Assembly (NCBI GenBank): GCA_964598005.1 | Contig: CAZRAL010000016.1 | Span: 1-48,004 of the forward strand | DNA from: CAZRAL01 sp964598005 | GTDB lineage: Bacteria > Pseudomonadota > Gammaproteobacteria > Burkholderiales > Usitatibacteraceae | Length of the DNA stretch: 48,004 nucleotides | Direction: 5' to 3' | Shown here: positions 23,136-31,161 of the stretch, in pieces | Position numbering within the stretch: position 1 is the stretch's first letter | How the letters are laid out: every line of letters begins with the position of its first letter | Made by a program: the position numbers and the translations under genes | Notes under the pieces: generated by a model | What the model was told of the DNA's origin: nothing | Databases searched by the model: none | Seen by the model: the letters and a program-made list of their open reading frames with translations, nothing else

Positions 23136-24992
23136 ATGAATAAGTATCCGGTCTGGAAATATGCGGTCATCACTATTGCGCTGGTGGTGGCTTTTTTTTA
23201 CGCGCTGCCCAATCTGTTCGGCGAGGTGCCGGCAGTACAAATCTCGGGCCTGCGCAATAACAAGGTCGACGCGGCCCTGAGTACGCAGGTTGAAGAAGCG
23301 CTCAAGACTGCAAATATCACCAATACCGGCATTTTCCTTGATGGTGAAGCCCTGAAGGTGCGTTTTACCAGCACCGACGATCAGTTGAAAGCACGCGATG
23401 CAATTCAGGCCAAGATCGGCGCGGGTTATATCGTGGCGCTTAATCTGCTCTCCAATTCGCCAGCCTGGTTGACCAGTATCGGCGCACAACCGATGTATCT
23501 CGGCCTCGATTTGCGCGGTGGGGTGCATTTCCTGATGCAGGTGGATATGAAAACGGCGATGGATAAAAATATCGACCGTTATCAAGGCGAATTCCGCTCG
23601 CTGATGCGCGATAAAAAGATTTATTACAGCGGGTTGTCGCGCGAAGGCGAGAAGGTGGTGGTGCGTTTTAAGGAGCGCCCCACTCTGGATGCGGCGCAAA
23701 ATGAAATTGCCGCACAGTATCCTGATATTCAGTTGAAGGATTCGCAGTCCGGCGAGGAATTTTTACTAACCGCTACACTGAAACCTGAAGCGGTGACCAA
23801 GCTGCGCGAAAACGCGCTACAGCAAAACATTACGGCGCTGCGTAAACGGGTGAATGAATTGGGCGTTTCCGAGCCCATTGTGCAGCAACAAGGTGCGGAC
23901 CGCATTCTGATCCAGTTGGCCGGTGTGCAAGATCCGGCGCGCGCCAAGGATGTGATCGGGCGCACGGCCACGTTGGAGCTGCGTATGGCCGCAGAGGAGC
24001 ATATCGGCAGCGACGGTTTCGAGCGCTACCGCACCGAGCCCACCCCTTTCGGCACGGAAAAAATGTTTGCTTCAACTGGCGAGGTCGTGCTGGTCAAAAA
24101 ACAAATCGTGATTACGGGCGACAAGATCACCGATGCACAACCGGGATTTGATCCGCAAACCAGTCGCCCCATTGTAAATGTGACACTGGACGGCGCGGGT
24201 GGACGGGTGATGACGCAAACCACGCGCGAAAACGTGGGTAAGCGCATGGCGATGATTTTGATCGAAAAGGGCAAGCCCGAAGTTCTCACCTGGCCCAATA
24301 TCAATGGCGAATTTGGTAGCCGCTTTTATATTTCCGGCTCATTCACCACGCCTGAAGCCAAGAATCTGGCCCTGCTGCTGCGCGCCGGTGCATTGGCCGC
24401 GCCCATGGAGATTATCGAGGAACGCACGATCGGCCCCAGTCTTGGGGCGGAGAACATCACCAAGGGCAAGAATTCATTGCTGTTTGGTTTTGCCCTGATC
24501 GCCGTTTTCATGGTGGTCTACTACATGCTGTTCGGTGCAGTTTCGGTTGTTTCCCTGGCGGCTAACCTGCTTTTCCTGATCGCACTGTTGTCCATGCTGC
24601 AAGCCACGCTGACCCTGCCGGGTATTGCCGCTATTGCCTTGACGCTGGGGATGGCGATTGACGCCAATGTGCTAATCAATGAACGGGTGCGTGAGGAGTT
24701 GCGCAACGGCATGTCGCCGCAAATGGCGATCCAGACCGGCTACGACCGTGCCTTCGATACGATTCTCGATTCAAATATCACCACGCTGATTGCCGGACTG
24801 GCGCTGCTGATCTGGGGTTCCGGGCCGGTGCGCGGGTTTGCCATTGTGCATTGCCTGGGGATTCTGACTTCGATTTTCAGCGCCGTGATGGTCTCGCGCG
24901 GGCTGGTGAATCTGATTTATGGCGGCCGCAAGAAGGTGGCAAAACTTTCCATTGGCAATGTCAATTGGCATAAAACTGAAGCTAAAGTTTAA
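23136..24992 (+). CDS. secD: Protein translocase subunit SecD
   Basis: A 618-residue RND-type membrane protein that, with SecF, uses the proton-motive force to help pull secreted proteins across the membrane. An N-terminal transmembrane helix (VITIALVVAFFYALPNLFG) precedes the large periplasmic domain with LGLDLRGGVHFLMQVD. Five C-terminal helices follow, with GMAIDANVLINERVREEL and FDTILDSNITTLIAGLALL. ATG 23136 with AGAGG upstream is preferred over the overlapping TTG at 23133. It lies between yajC and secF, the standard order. Confidence 0.96.
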   Translation: MNKYPVWKYAVITIALVVAFFYALPNLFGEVPAVQISGLRNNKVDAALSTQVEEALKTANITNTGIFLDGEALKVRFTSTDDQLKARDAIQAKIGAGYIVALNLLSNSPAWLTSIGAQPMYLGLDLRGGVHFLMQVDMKTAMDKNIDRYQGEFRSLMRDKKIYYSGLSREGEKVVVRFKERPTLDAAQNEIAAQYPDIQLKDSQSGEEFLLTATLKPEAVTKLRENALQQNITALRKRVNELGVSEPIVQQQGADRILIQLAGVQDPARAKDVIGRTATLELRMAAEEHIGSDGFERYRTEPTPFGTEKMFASTGEVVLVKKQIVITGDKITDAQPGFDPQTSRPIVNVTLDGAGGRVMTQTTRENVGKRMAMILIEKGKPEVLTWPNINGEFGSRFYISGSFTTPEAKNLALLLRAGALAAPMEIIEERTIGPSLGAENITKGKNSLLFGFALIAVFMVVYYMLFGAVSVVSLAANLLFLIALLSMLQATLTLPGIAAIALTLGMAIDANVLINERVREELRNGMSPQMAIQTGYDRAFDTILDSNITTLIAGLALLIWGSGPVRGFAIVHCLGILTSIFSAVMVSRGLVNLIYGGRKKVAKLSIGNVNWHKTEAKV

Positions 24993-25029
24993 ATCTACGA
25001 GATAAATAGAGAGACAGAAAGAACCCATC

Positions 25030-25992
25030 ATGGAATTTTTCCGCATCAAAAAATCTATTCCCTTCATGCGCCATGCGCTGATTTTCAACGCGATTTCGTT
25101 CATCACGTTTTTGCTAGCGGTGTTTTTTCTGGCCACCCGCGGGCTGCATTTTTCAATCGAGTTCACCGGCGGCACAGTCATGGAGGTGAGCTACGACCAT
25201 GCGGCTGAACCGGAAAGCATTCGCAGCGCACTGCTAAAAAACGGCTTCAACGATATACAGGTGCAGAACTTCGGCTCCTCGCGCGATGTGTTGATCCGCC
25301 TGCCGCTGAAGCTCAGCGAAGGCAGTCTGAACCAGAACGACGCCATGCAGAAGCAGAGCGATACGGTCATGAAGGCGCTCACCACGGCAGATAAAAGTGC
25401 GGCATTGAAGCGCGTGGAATTCGTGGGCAGTCAGGTCGGCAAGGAACTGGCCACCGATGGCGGGCTGGCACTGTTGTTTGTGTGCCTGGGCATCATGGTT
25501 TATCTGGCCATCCGTTTTGAGTGGCGTTTTGCCGTGGCCACCATCATCGCCAACTTGCACGACGTGATTATCATTCTGGGATTTTTCGCCTTTTTCCAGT
25601 GGGAGTTTTCCCTGCCCGTACTGGCGGCGGTGCTGGCGATTCTCGGTTATTCGGTCAATGAATCAGTGGTGGTTTTCGACCGCGCACGGGAAAATTTCCG
25701 CAAGATGCGCAAAGCGACTACCAGTGAAATTTTCGATGCGGCGATCACCGGCACCATCTCGCGCACCATTATTACTCATGGCACCACCCAGATGATGGTA
25801 TTGGCCATGCTGATTTTCGGTGGAGCCAGTCTGTTTTATTTCGCGCTGGCACTGACTATCGGCATTTGCTTCGGTATTTATTCCTCAGTGTTGGTCGCCT
25901 GCCCGATCGCCAAGTATCTGGGGGTATCGCGCGAGGATTTTGTGAAGCCGGAAAAGAAGCAAGAGAGTGAAGTTATTTCCGCCGCGCCCTGA
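25030..25992 (+). CDS. secF: Protein translocase subunit SecF
   Basis: A 320-residue partner of SecD. The N-terminal helix (residues 12-36) is followed by the periplasmic domain with FSIEFTGGTVMEVSY. The C-terminal helices include YSVNESVVVFDRARENFRKM and the NRTI-like TISRTIITHGTTQM motif typical of SecF. It begins 37 bp after secD and completes the yajC-secD-secF operon. Confidence 0.96.
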   Translation: MEFFRIKKSIPFMRHALIFNAISFITFLLAVFFLATRGLHFSIEFTGGTVMEVSYDHAAEPESIRSALLKNGFNDIQVQNFGSSRDVLIRLPLKLSEGSLNQNDAMQKQSDTVMKALTTADKSAALKRVEFVGSQVGKELATDGGLALLFVCLGIMVYLAIRFEWRFAVATIIANLHDVIIILGFFAFFQWEFSLPVLAAVLAILGYSVNESVVVFDRARENFRKMRKATTSEIFDAAITGTISRTIITHGTTQMMVLAMLIFGGASLFYFALALTIGICFGIYSSVLVACPIAKYLGVSREDFVKPEKKQESEVISAAP

Positions 25993-26013
25993 TTCTCTCG
26001 GCATATCTTTCTC

Positions 26014-26649
26014 ATGGAGTGGCTGGCCACCCTGATCGATCTGATCCTGCATCTGGATAAGTATCTTGCTATCCTGATACAGGATTACGGAGTGTGGATT
26101 TATTTAGTCCTGTTCCTGATTATTTTTTGCGAAACTGGTTTGGTGGTCACCCCTTTTCTGCCCGGGGACTCCTTGCTTTTTATTGCCGGATCATTAGCCG
26201 CGTTGGGGGGCATGAACGTCCATGTGCTCGTTGCCCTGCTGTTCGTTGCTGCTGTGCTGGGTAATCTCAGCAATTATGCAATCGGACGTTTTTTCGGCAA
26301 GCGTTATTTCATCGATCAAAATTCACGCTGGTTGAATCCTCGGTACCTGGAAAAAACCCATGCCTTTTACGAAAAATGGGGCGGGCCCGCAGTGATTGTG
26401 GCGCGCTTTGTTCCTTTCTTGCGCACTTATGTCCCCTTCGTGGCCGGGCTAGGCGCCATGTCCAAAAGCACTTTTACTACCTATACCTTGGTTGGTGCCG
26501 CACTCTGGGTAGGCTCGCTGGTTTACCTTGGCTATTTTTTCGGCAATGTGCCTATCATCAAACAAAATCAAGGCTTGCTGGTCATCGGGATCATTGTGCT
26601 CAGTTTGATTCCGGTATTGGTGGGTTTTCTCAAGGCACGGCGTGGCTAA
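26014..26649 (+). CDS. DedA family membrane protein
   Basis: A 211-residue DedA/SNARE-associated (VTT domain) protein. Signatures are FCETGLVVTPFLPGDSLLFIAGSLAA, NYAIGRFFGKR and RFVPFLRTYVPFVAGLGAM; the E in FCET and the conserved arginines in RFVP match family functional positions. DedA proteins act in membrane phospholipid handling (such as undecaprenyl-phosphate recycling) and envelope homeostasis. It follows secF after 21 bp and may belong to the same transcript. The palindrome at 26652-26678 ends the unit. Confidence 0.92.
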   Translation: MEWLATLIDLILHLDKYLAILIQDYGVWIYLVLFLIIFCETGLVVTPFLPGDSLLFIAGSLAALGGMNVHVLVALLFVAAVLGNLSNYAIGRFFGKRYFIDQNSRWLNPRYLEKTHAFYEKWGGPAVIVARFVPFLRTYVPFVAGLGAMSKSTFTTYTLVGAALWVGSLVYLGYFFGNVPIIKQNQGLLVIGIIVLSLIPVLVGFLKARRG

Positions 26650-26651
26650 TT

Positions 26652-26678
26652 AAGGAACCTCTGAATCAGAGATTCCTT
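26652..26678. terminator. Palindromic repeat R4 between convergent dedA and DUF2069 genes
   Basis: AAGGAA, one mismatch, CTCTG, loop AAT, CAGAG, one mismatch, TTCCTT. It is three bases after the dedA-like stop and overlaps the stop codon of the opposite-strand gene. It may act as a bidirectional terminator, though no U-run is present. A related hairpin lies at 12551-12583. Confidence 0.6.
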
Positions 26679-27028
26679 CGACCCCCAGCCGATGAGGCAT
26701 ACCGGGCATACAAAATGGCCGCGATGAAAAAAATGACTGTCAACACCACTTCCACCAATGCGAATACAGCCGACAACCCCTTATCCGACCACGCGCGCAC
26801 TACCCCTTCAACAAAATAAAAAAGAATAAACATCGCGCTCCACTGAAAGGTATAGCGTTTTCCGCGCAACAGGCCGAACAGGGGAAACAGCAGCGGCACC
26901 ACTTTTAAAATCAGCCAGGAGCCCCCGCTGCGCAAAGGCGCTGCCATGCCTTCCCACACAATGCCGAGTACGATGAGTGCAATCAGGCTCGCGACGCAGG
27001 CCGCTTGTAATCCGGCAAGGTGGCTCAT
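26666..27028 (-). CDS. DUF2069 family membrane protein
   Basis: A 120-residue protein with four hydrophobic segments, including LQAACVASLIALIVLGIVWEG, ILKVVPLLFPLFGLLRGKR, and FYFVEGVVRAWSDKG. These are the hallmarks of DUF2069, a gamma/betaproteobacterial inner-membrane family of unknown role often found beside wrbA, as here. The longer open frame upstream overlaps wrbA out of frame; the ATG at 27028 starts the family-like part and leaves a seven-base gap to wrbA. Its last codons and stop lie in a palindromic repeat. Confidence 0.88.
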   Translation of the reverse strand: MSHLAGLQAACVASLIALIVLGIVWEGMAAPLRSGGSWLILKVVPLLFPLFGLLRGKRYTFQWSAMFILFYFVEGVVRAWSDKGLSAVFALVEVVLTVIFFIAAILYARYASSAGGRRNL

Positions 27029-27035
27029 GGAGAAT

Positions 27036-27635
27036 TTAATCAGAGGTTCCCAGTTTCGCCGCGACTTCCGCAAGACGTTTACCTTGCGCGAAGGCCAGTT
27101 TTTTTTCTGTTTCTGAAACCGGAAACATATTGCCAGTGCCAGACACATGACTAGCGCCATAAGGCGTGCCGCCCTCTCGCGTTGAATTTAGTGCGGCCTC
27201 GGTATAAGGCAAACCCACAATCAGCATACCGTGATGCAGCAATGGCACCATCATAGTTAGCAGCGTCGATTCCTGCCCGCCGTGCATGGTGGATGAGGAA
27301 GTAAACACGCAGGCCGGTTTGCCAACCAGGGCGCCGCTCATCCACTGCCCTCCCGTACCATCCAGAAAATATTTCAACGGCGCAGCCATATTGCCGAAGC
27401 GGGTTGGAGAGCCCATAGCCAGCCCTGCACATTCGGCCAGGTCACGCGCCTCGATATACGGCGGACCGCTATCGGGAATTTCCGGTTCCGTGGCTTCGCA
27501 TACCGTGGAAACTTTGGGCACCGTACGCACACGTGCCGCCATGCCCGGCACACTCTCCACTCCACGGGCAATATGCTCTGCCAGCTCACGCACCGAACCC
27601 GAGCGCGAGTAATACAAAACAAGAATTTCGACCAT
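27036..27635 (-). CDS. wrbA: NAD(P)H:quinone oxidoreductase WrbA
   Basis: A 199-residue flavodoxin-like FMN enzyme that reduces quinones by two electrons. The FMN phosphate loop YYSRSGSVRELAEHIARGVE is at the N-terminus, followed by GSPTRFGNMAAPLKYFLD and FTSSSTMHGGQESTLL, all diagnostic for WrbA. The ATG at 27635 starts MVEILVLYYS. It is divergent from yihY with a 67-bp shared upstream region that holds a palindrome over -10 boxes. DUF2069 follows in the same orientation. Confidence 0.95.
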   Translation of the reverse strand: MVEILVLYYSRSGSVRELAEHIARGVESVPGMAARVRTVPKVSTVCEATEPEIPDSGPPYIEARDLAECAGLAMGSPTRFGNMAAPLKYFLDGTGGQWMSGALVGKPACVFTSSSTMHGGQESTLLTMMVPLLHHGMLIVGLPYTEAALNSTREGGTPYGASHVSGTGNMFPVSETEKKLAFAQGKRLAEVAAKLGTSD

Positions 27636-27660
27636 GATGAAAGGCTTCGGCAATGAAGAA

Positions 27661-27679
27661 GGCTCAATTATACTGAGCC
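27661..27679. promoter_or_regulatory. Palindrome overlapping divergent -10 boxes of wrbA and yihY
   Basis: GGCTCA and TGAGCC are perfect 6-bp arms around a seven-base centre that reads TATACT on the plus strand and TATAAT on the minus strand. The two genes start 24 bases (yihY side) and 26 bases (wrbA side) away. This could be a shared operator, so both genes may respond to one regulator. Matching -35 boxes are weak. Confidence 0.5.
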
Positions 27680-27702
27680 ATCTTATTTTTAAATGCCCTT
27701 TT

Positions 27703-28920
27703 ATGCTTTATTGGCCGCAGCGAATTTACCACTATGCTGTGTTTATCACACGGCGTTTTTTTGAGGACCACTGCATTGAGACAGCTGGCAGTTTGACCTA
27801 CACGACACTGCTGTCGCTGGTACCGGTTATTACGGTCACATTGACCGTATTGGCCCCGTTTCCTTTTTTCGCCCAGCTTGTCGAACAGGCAAAATTATTT
27901 ATCGAACGTAATTTGGTTCCCGAAGTCAGTGCCCGAATGATTAGCGTTTATATGGAGCAATTCGCGGGCAATGCGGCACAGCTCACGACATTAGGTCTGG
28001 TGTTGCTCGGTGTAACGGGCTTGTTACTGATTTCGACGATTGATTCAACTTTTAACACGATCTGGCGCACACGCCGGAAGCGCTCGTGGCTGAAGCGCTG
28101 GTTGGTCTATGGCATTTTGCTCGTACTGGGACCCGTTTTGATCGGCGCCAGTTTGATGCTAACCCTGTTTTTGATCCACTGGGTAGGCCGCTTCGATCAT
28201 GTGTTGCCTTTGTTTCACGATTTCCTGTTAAAGATGGTTCCCATTCTGCTGAGTACGCTGGCTTTGTTTTTGGCCTATCGTCTGGCCCCCAAACGACATG
28301 TACCCTCACTACACGCTTGGATAGGCGCTCTGGTGGCGGCCATCCTGTTCGAGCTAGTCAAGCGTGCCTTTGTGATTTATGTATCGCTTGTCCCTACTTA
28401 TCGCTTGATCTATGGCACATTTGCCAGTGTTCCGATTTTTTTGCTTTGGATTTATTGTTGCTGGATGGTGGTGCTTATCGGCGCGGAAATCAGTGCCACA
28501 CTTTCCTATTTTCGTACCGGCAAAGGTACGACCGATTCCACACCGATCGAGCAATTGGGAGAAGCGCTTGCCCTGCTTCAAGCGTTAATTCGTGCAGACT
28601 GGACAGCGCAAAAATTGAGCCTGCGCGAGTTGCGACGCCTCGTACCCATGCCGATCGACCATGCCGAAGATATACTGGATCGTCTCATCGAATCGGGATG
28701 GGTACGGGAATCATCAGGCAGTTATAGTCTGGCGCGACCAGCTGGAGAAATTACACTGGATGAGGTATACCGGCAGTTCGCTCTGGAAGGCCAGCTTCAT
28801 AATCTCACGAATAATCCGCATCTTAATATCATTCTGCGAAACCTGGAAACTTATATCGAGCAAGGGATGCGTATCCCGTTGTCAAAATTCTTTTCCGAAC
28901 AAATGCATGTTAATTCATAA
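27703..28920 (+). CDS. YihY/BrkB family inner-membrane protein
   Basis: A 405-residue protein with six hydrophobic segments in its first 290 residues, the family's ETAGSLTYTTLLSLVPVITV near the N-terminus, and FAYRLAP-like and TYGTFASVPIFLLWIYCCWMVVLIGAEI-type segments. The C-terminal 110 residues look like a winged-helix domain (LSLRELRRLVPMPIDHAEDILDRL). The YihY/UPF0761 family was once miscalled RNase BN; its function is unsettled. ATG 27703 is preferred because earlier in-frame starts overlap the promoter palindrome. It ends 10 bp from the convergent PilZ-like gene. Confidence 0.88.
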   Translation: MLYWPQRIYHYAVFITRRFFEDHCIETAGSLTYTTLLSLVPVITVTLTVLAPFPFFAQLVEQAKLFIERNLVPEVSARMISVYMEQFAGNAAQLTTLGLVLLGVTGLLLISTIDSTFNTIWRTRRKRSWLKRWLVYGILLVLGPVLIGASLMLTLFLIHWVGRFDHVLPLFHDFLLKMVPILLSTLALFLAYRLAPKRHVPSLHAWIGALVAAILFELVKRAFVIYVSLVPTYRLIYGTFASVPIFLLWIYCCWMVVLIGAEISATLSYFRTGKGTTDSTPIEQLGEALALLQALIRADWTAQKLSLRELRRLVPMPIDHAEDILDRLIESGWVRESSGSYSLARPAGEITLDEVYRQFALEGQLHNLTNNPHLNIILRNLETYIEQGMRIPLSKFFSEQMHVNS

Positions 28921-28930
28921 AAGAAGGTGA

Positions 28931-30499
28931 TCAAGAAGGTTTGAATTGAAATAAATCGAATCGTGAACTTTTTTCGACCAGCGTGAGGGCACGCACCTTG
29001 AAATTCTTGTCGCCATCGTTCAGTCTGAATTCACGCAAATCATTAAAGGTATCAGGCAAGGTCAGCAATTCATCAGGAGGAAGTTCAGCCTGCTCCGAAG
29101 CAAGTAATAGCGCAGGTTGCGGTTTGGCTGCACTCAGTGTGGGTTCGATGGTTATGGCGGTGGCTGAATTTGCAATCAGTTCTACACCGAACTCCAGTAT
29201 GGTTTCTTCAAGCAAGGTCAGCCAGCGTACTACACCAATATGCCAGGATGAGGCTCCGATAAAGCGCACCCCCACTACTTCCCCAATCTTGATATCGAGC
29301 TTGCCGAGAGGATCTCGCTGCAGGCGCAAACCATTCACGCTTTGATTTACTACAAGTGATTTTTCGATGCCCAATTGTTGAGAGAGCGGATCTTGGGGAA
29401 TTTTAAGCAATGGAATGGTGTGTCCAACTCGGATGGCTTCGATATCTATTTCTGCGTCGATGTCTTCCCTCGCATCTTGTTCAATGAAATGTGCAATGGC
29501 CCGTATGCCGCAACATAGTGCTATACCTGACTCCATTTGCGTGCGAGAAGATTGGCGCTGAGAAGGGTTCCCCCATAGTTGAATCAAGCATAACATGAGA
29601 TCTTCTACTTCAAGAGAAGCACGCTTTTTCTCTGCTACTCCGCTTGTCGCTCCTTTCTTTACAGCTTGGCCAAGCCGTTCGACTAGTCGGTGAGTATTAA
29701 TTACACGCAGCTTTTGCCCGATTTTGTGGCCAGGAATCAGCATTTTGGGTGGATGGTCTGTGTCCAGTTCGATGATAAAGCACTTTGCCAACGCGGTTTC
29801 TGCTTTTGGAGCATGAATATCGATCATGCCCCGATTTTGCTTGATCAAGACGATAATCCGCTCAATGTCGGAAGGTTTAAACCGGTACGGATCAGCAAGC
29901 GCAATCATTGCAGTTTCATGATAGATATCAGCCAGTGTGCTTTTGGTGTTGTTTTCAATCATTTCGTTGAGCAGCGCCTGCATTTCGGCATACTCATATA
30001 ACTGATGCATTTCCTGCCATACGCCGGGCGGTGCCGGCTGATAGGTTTTGTAATTTTGCAATACCAAACCTTGCAGGCACTCAAACACGCGATATATTAG
30101 CGGCGGCAACGATTTTTTAGCATTAAACAGAATTCGTTTGTCCACTTTATCTAGCAGCAATATTTTGTATGTGTAGCTGCATTCGATGAGAAGTTGACGG
30201 CTCAAATTAAATGCTTCGCGTGGTTTAGCGGGCAGGGGAACCGCACTATGCGAATAAATCGCTTCCAGCTCTTCCAATATTGTGGCAATGGTGGGCCGAT
30301 AAATATCGATCAATACCATCCGCTCTTCGGCAGGCAGTTTTACGCGATTCAAAGCCTCGATGGCGTGAATCATCTGATGTGCCGATTCCACTGCCTTGGT
30401 CAAGGGTAACGTCTCCACCCATTGTTTTGCTTTTTTAGGGCTGGTTTCGGCTTCTTTACTCAAAGAACGTGGTGCAGGAACACTAAGGCTTAGTGTCAT
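28931..30499 (-). CDS. Large protein with probable C-terminal PilZ-like domain
   Basis: A 522-residue soluble protein, strongly supported as a gene by AGGAG six bases before ATG. The first 300 residues are mostly alpha-helical with no motif I recognise. Around residues 385-450 the sequence SLVVNQSVNGLRL, then IGEVVGVRF, then WHIGVVRWL and EFGVELI follows the PilZ beta-barrel pattern (D/NxSxxG, then G-x-VRW and G-V-x-L). The usual RxxxR c-di-GMP arginines are not obvious. It might be a c-di-GMP effector or a degenerate one. It is convergent with yihY and divergent from a thioredoxin gene. Confidence 0.7.
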   Translation of the reverse strand: MTLSLSVPAPRSLSKEAETSPKKAKQWVETLPLTKAVESAHQMIHAIEALNRVKLPAEERMVLIDIYRPTIATILEELEAIYSHSAVPLPAKPREAFNLSRQLLIECSYTYKILLLDKVDKRILFNAKKSLPPLIYRVFECLQGLVLQNYKTYQPAPPGVWQEMHQLYEYAEMQALLNEMIENNTKSTLADIYHETAMIALADPYRFKPSDIERIIVLIKQNRGMIDIHAPKAETALAKCFIIELDTDHPPKMLIPGHKIGQKLRVINTHRLVERLGQAVKKGATSGVAEKKRASLEVEDLMLCLIQLWGNPSQRQSSRTQMESGIALCCGIRAIAHFIEQDAREDIDAEIDIEAIRVGHTIPLLKIPQDPLSQQLGIEKSLVVNQSVNGLRLQRDPLGKLDIKIGEVVGVRFIGASSWHIGVVRWLTLLEETILEFGVELIANSATAITIEPTLSAAKPQPALLLASEQAELPPDELLTLPDTFNDLREFRLNDGDKNFKVRALTLVEKSSRFDLFQFKPS

Positions 30500-30581
30500 A
30501 CAATTCTCCTACAAAACAATTGGATTTATCATTATGCTTATCGTATTTGATTTTATTCGGTTTGAATGGAAAGTATTGTTT

Positions 30582-31046
30582 ATGCGATTTTATCGAGCAG
30601 GAATATTTTGGGGTCTGCTTTTTTTTACCTGTGGATCCGGCTACGCTTTTTCCCTAAAGGATACTGAAGGCAAAATACACCAGCTTGCCGAGCTTAAAAA
30701 TAAATGGGTCGTTGTAAATTTTTGGGCGACTTGGTGCGCGCCTTGCATTAAGGAAATTCCCGATATCGCCTCTTTTGCCAAAGAACAGGGCAGTCAGGTT
30801 CATGTAATCGGGATAGCACAGGATTGGGACGATGCGAAGCAAGTCAGCGCTTTCGCCAAAAAGGTAGGGCTGACTTATCCTTTGGTGCTAGGTGATGAGG
30901 GGTCGGAAAAAACTTTTGGAAAAATGAAAGGGTTGCCTACGACTTTTATATACGATCCAAGTGGAAAGCTGGTTTACCAAAAGACAGGAACGGTCACTAA
31001 ACAATTACTTGAAAAAATTATTAAAGAAGGGAAAGCACCAAAATGA
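30582..31046 (+). CDS. TlpA/ResA-type periplasmic thioredoxin-like protein
   Basis: A 154-residue redoxin with an N-terminal signal peptide or anchor (residues 1-20, ending GYAFS) and the active site NFWATWCAPCIKEIP with the CxxC pair Cys-Ala-Pro-Cys. The cis-Pro loop is GLPTTFIYD. TlpA/ResA proteins reduce disulfides outside the cytoplasm, for example on apocytochromes. ATG 30582 is preferred since it begins the signal peptide; ATG 30534 would add 16 residues. No cytochrome-maturation genes are near. It is divergent from the PilZ-like gene. Confidence 0.87.
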   Translation: MRFYRAGIFWGLLFFTCGSGYAFSLKDTEGKIHQLAELKNKWVVVNFWATWCAPCIKEIPDIASFAKEQGSQVHVIGIAQDWDDAKQVSAFAKKVGLTYPLVLGDEGSEKTFGKMKGLPTTFIYDPSGKLVYQKTGTVTKQLLEKIIKEGKAPK

Positions 31047-31161
31047 TCCTTTATCAAGTATGCCAACGCTGAAGTAGACAAGAGGCGTCGCATCAAGGAG
31101 CATACTGCCCTATCCCTTGAAAGGTATGCACTGGCCGCGGCTGAAAGACCACTCGCGCATG

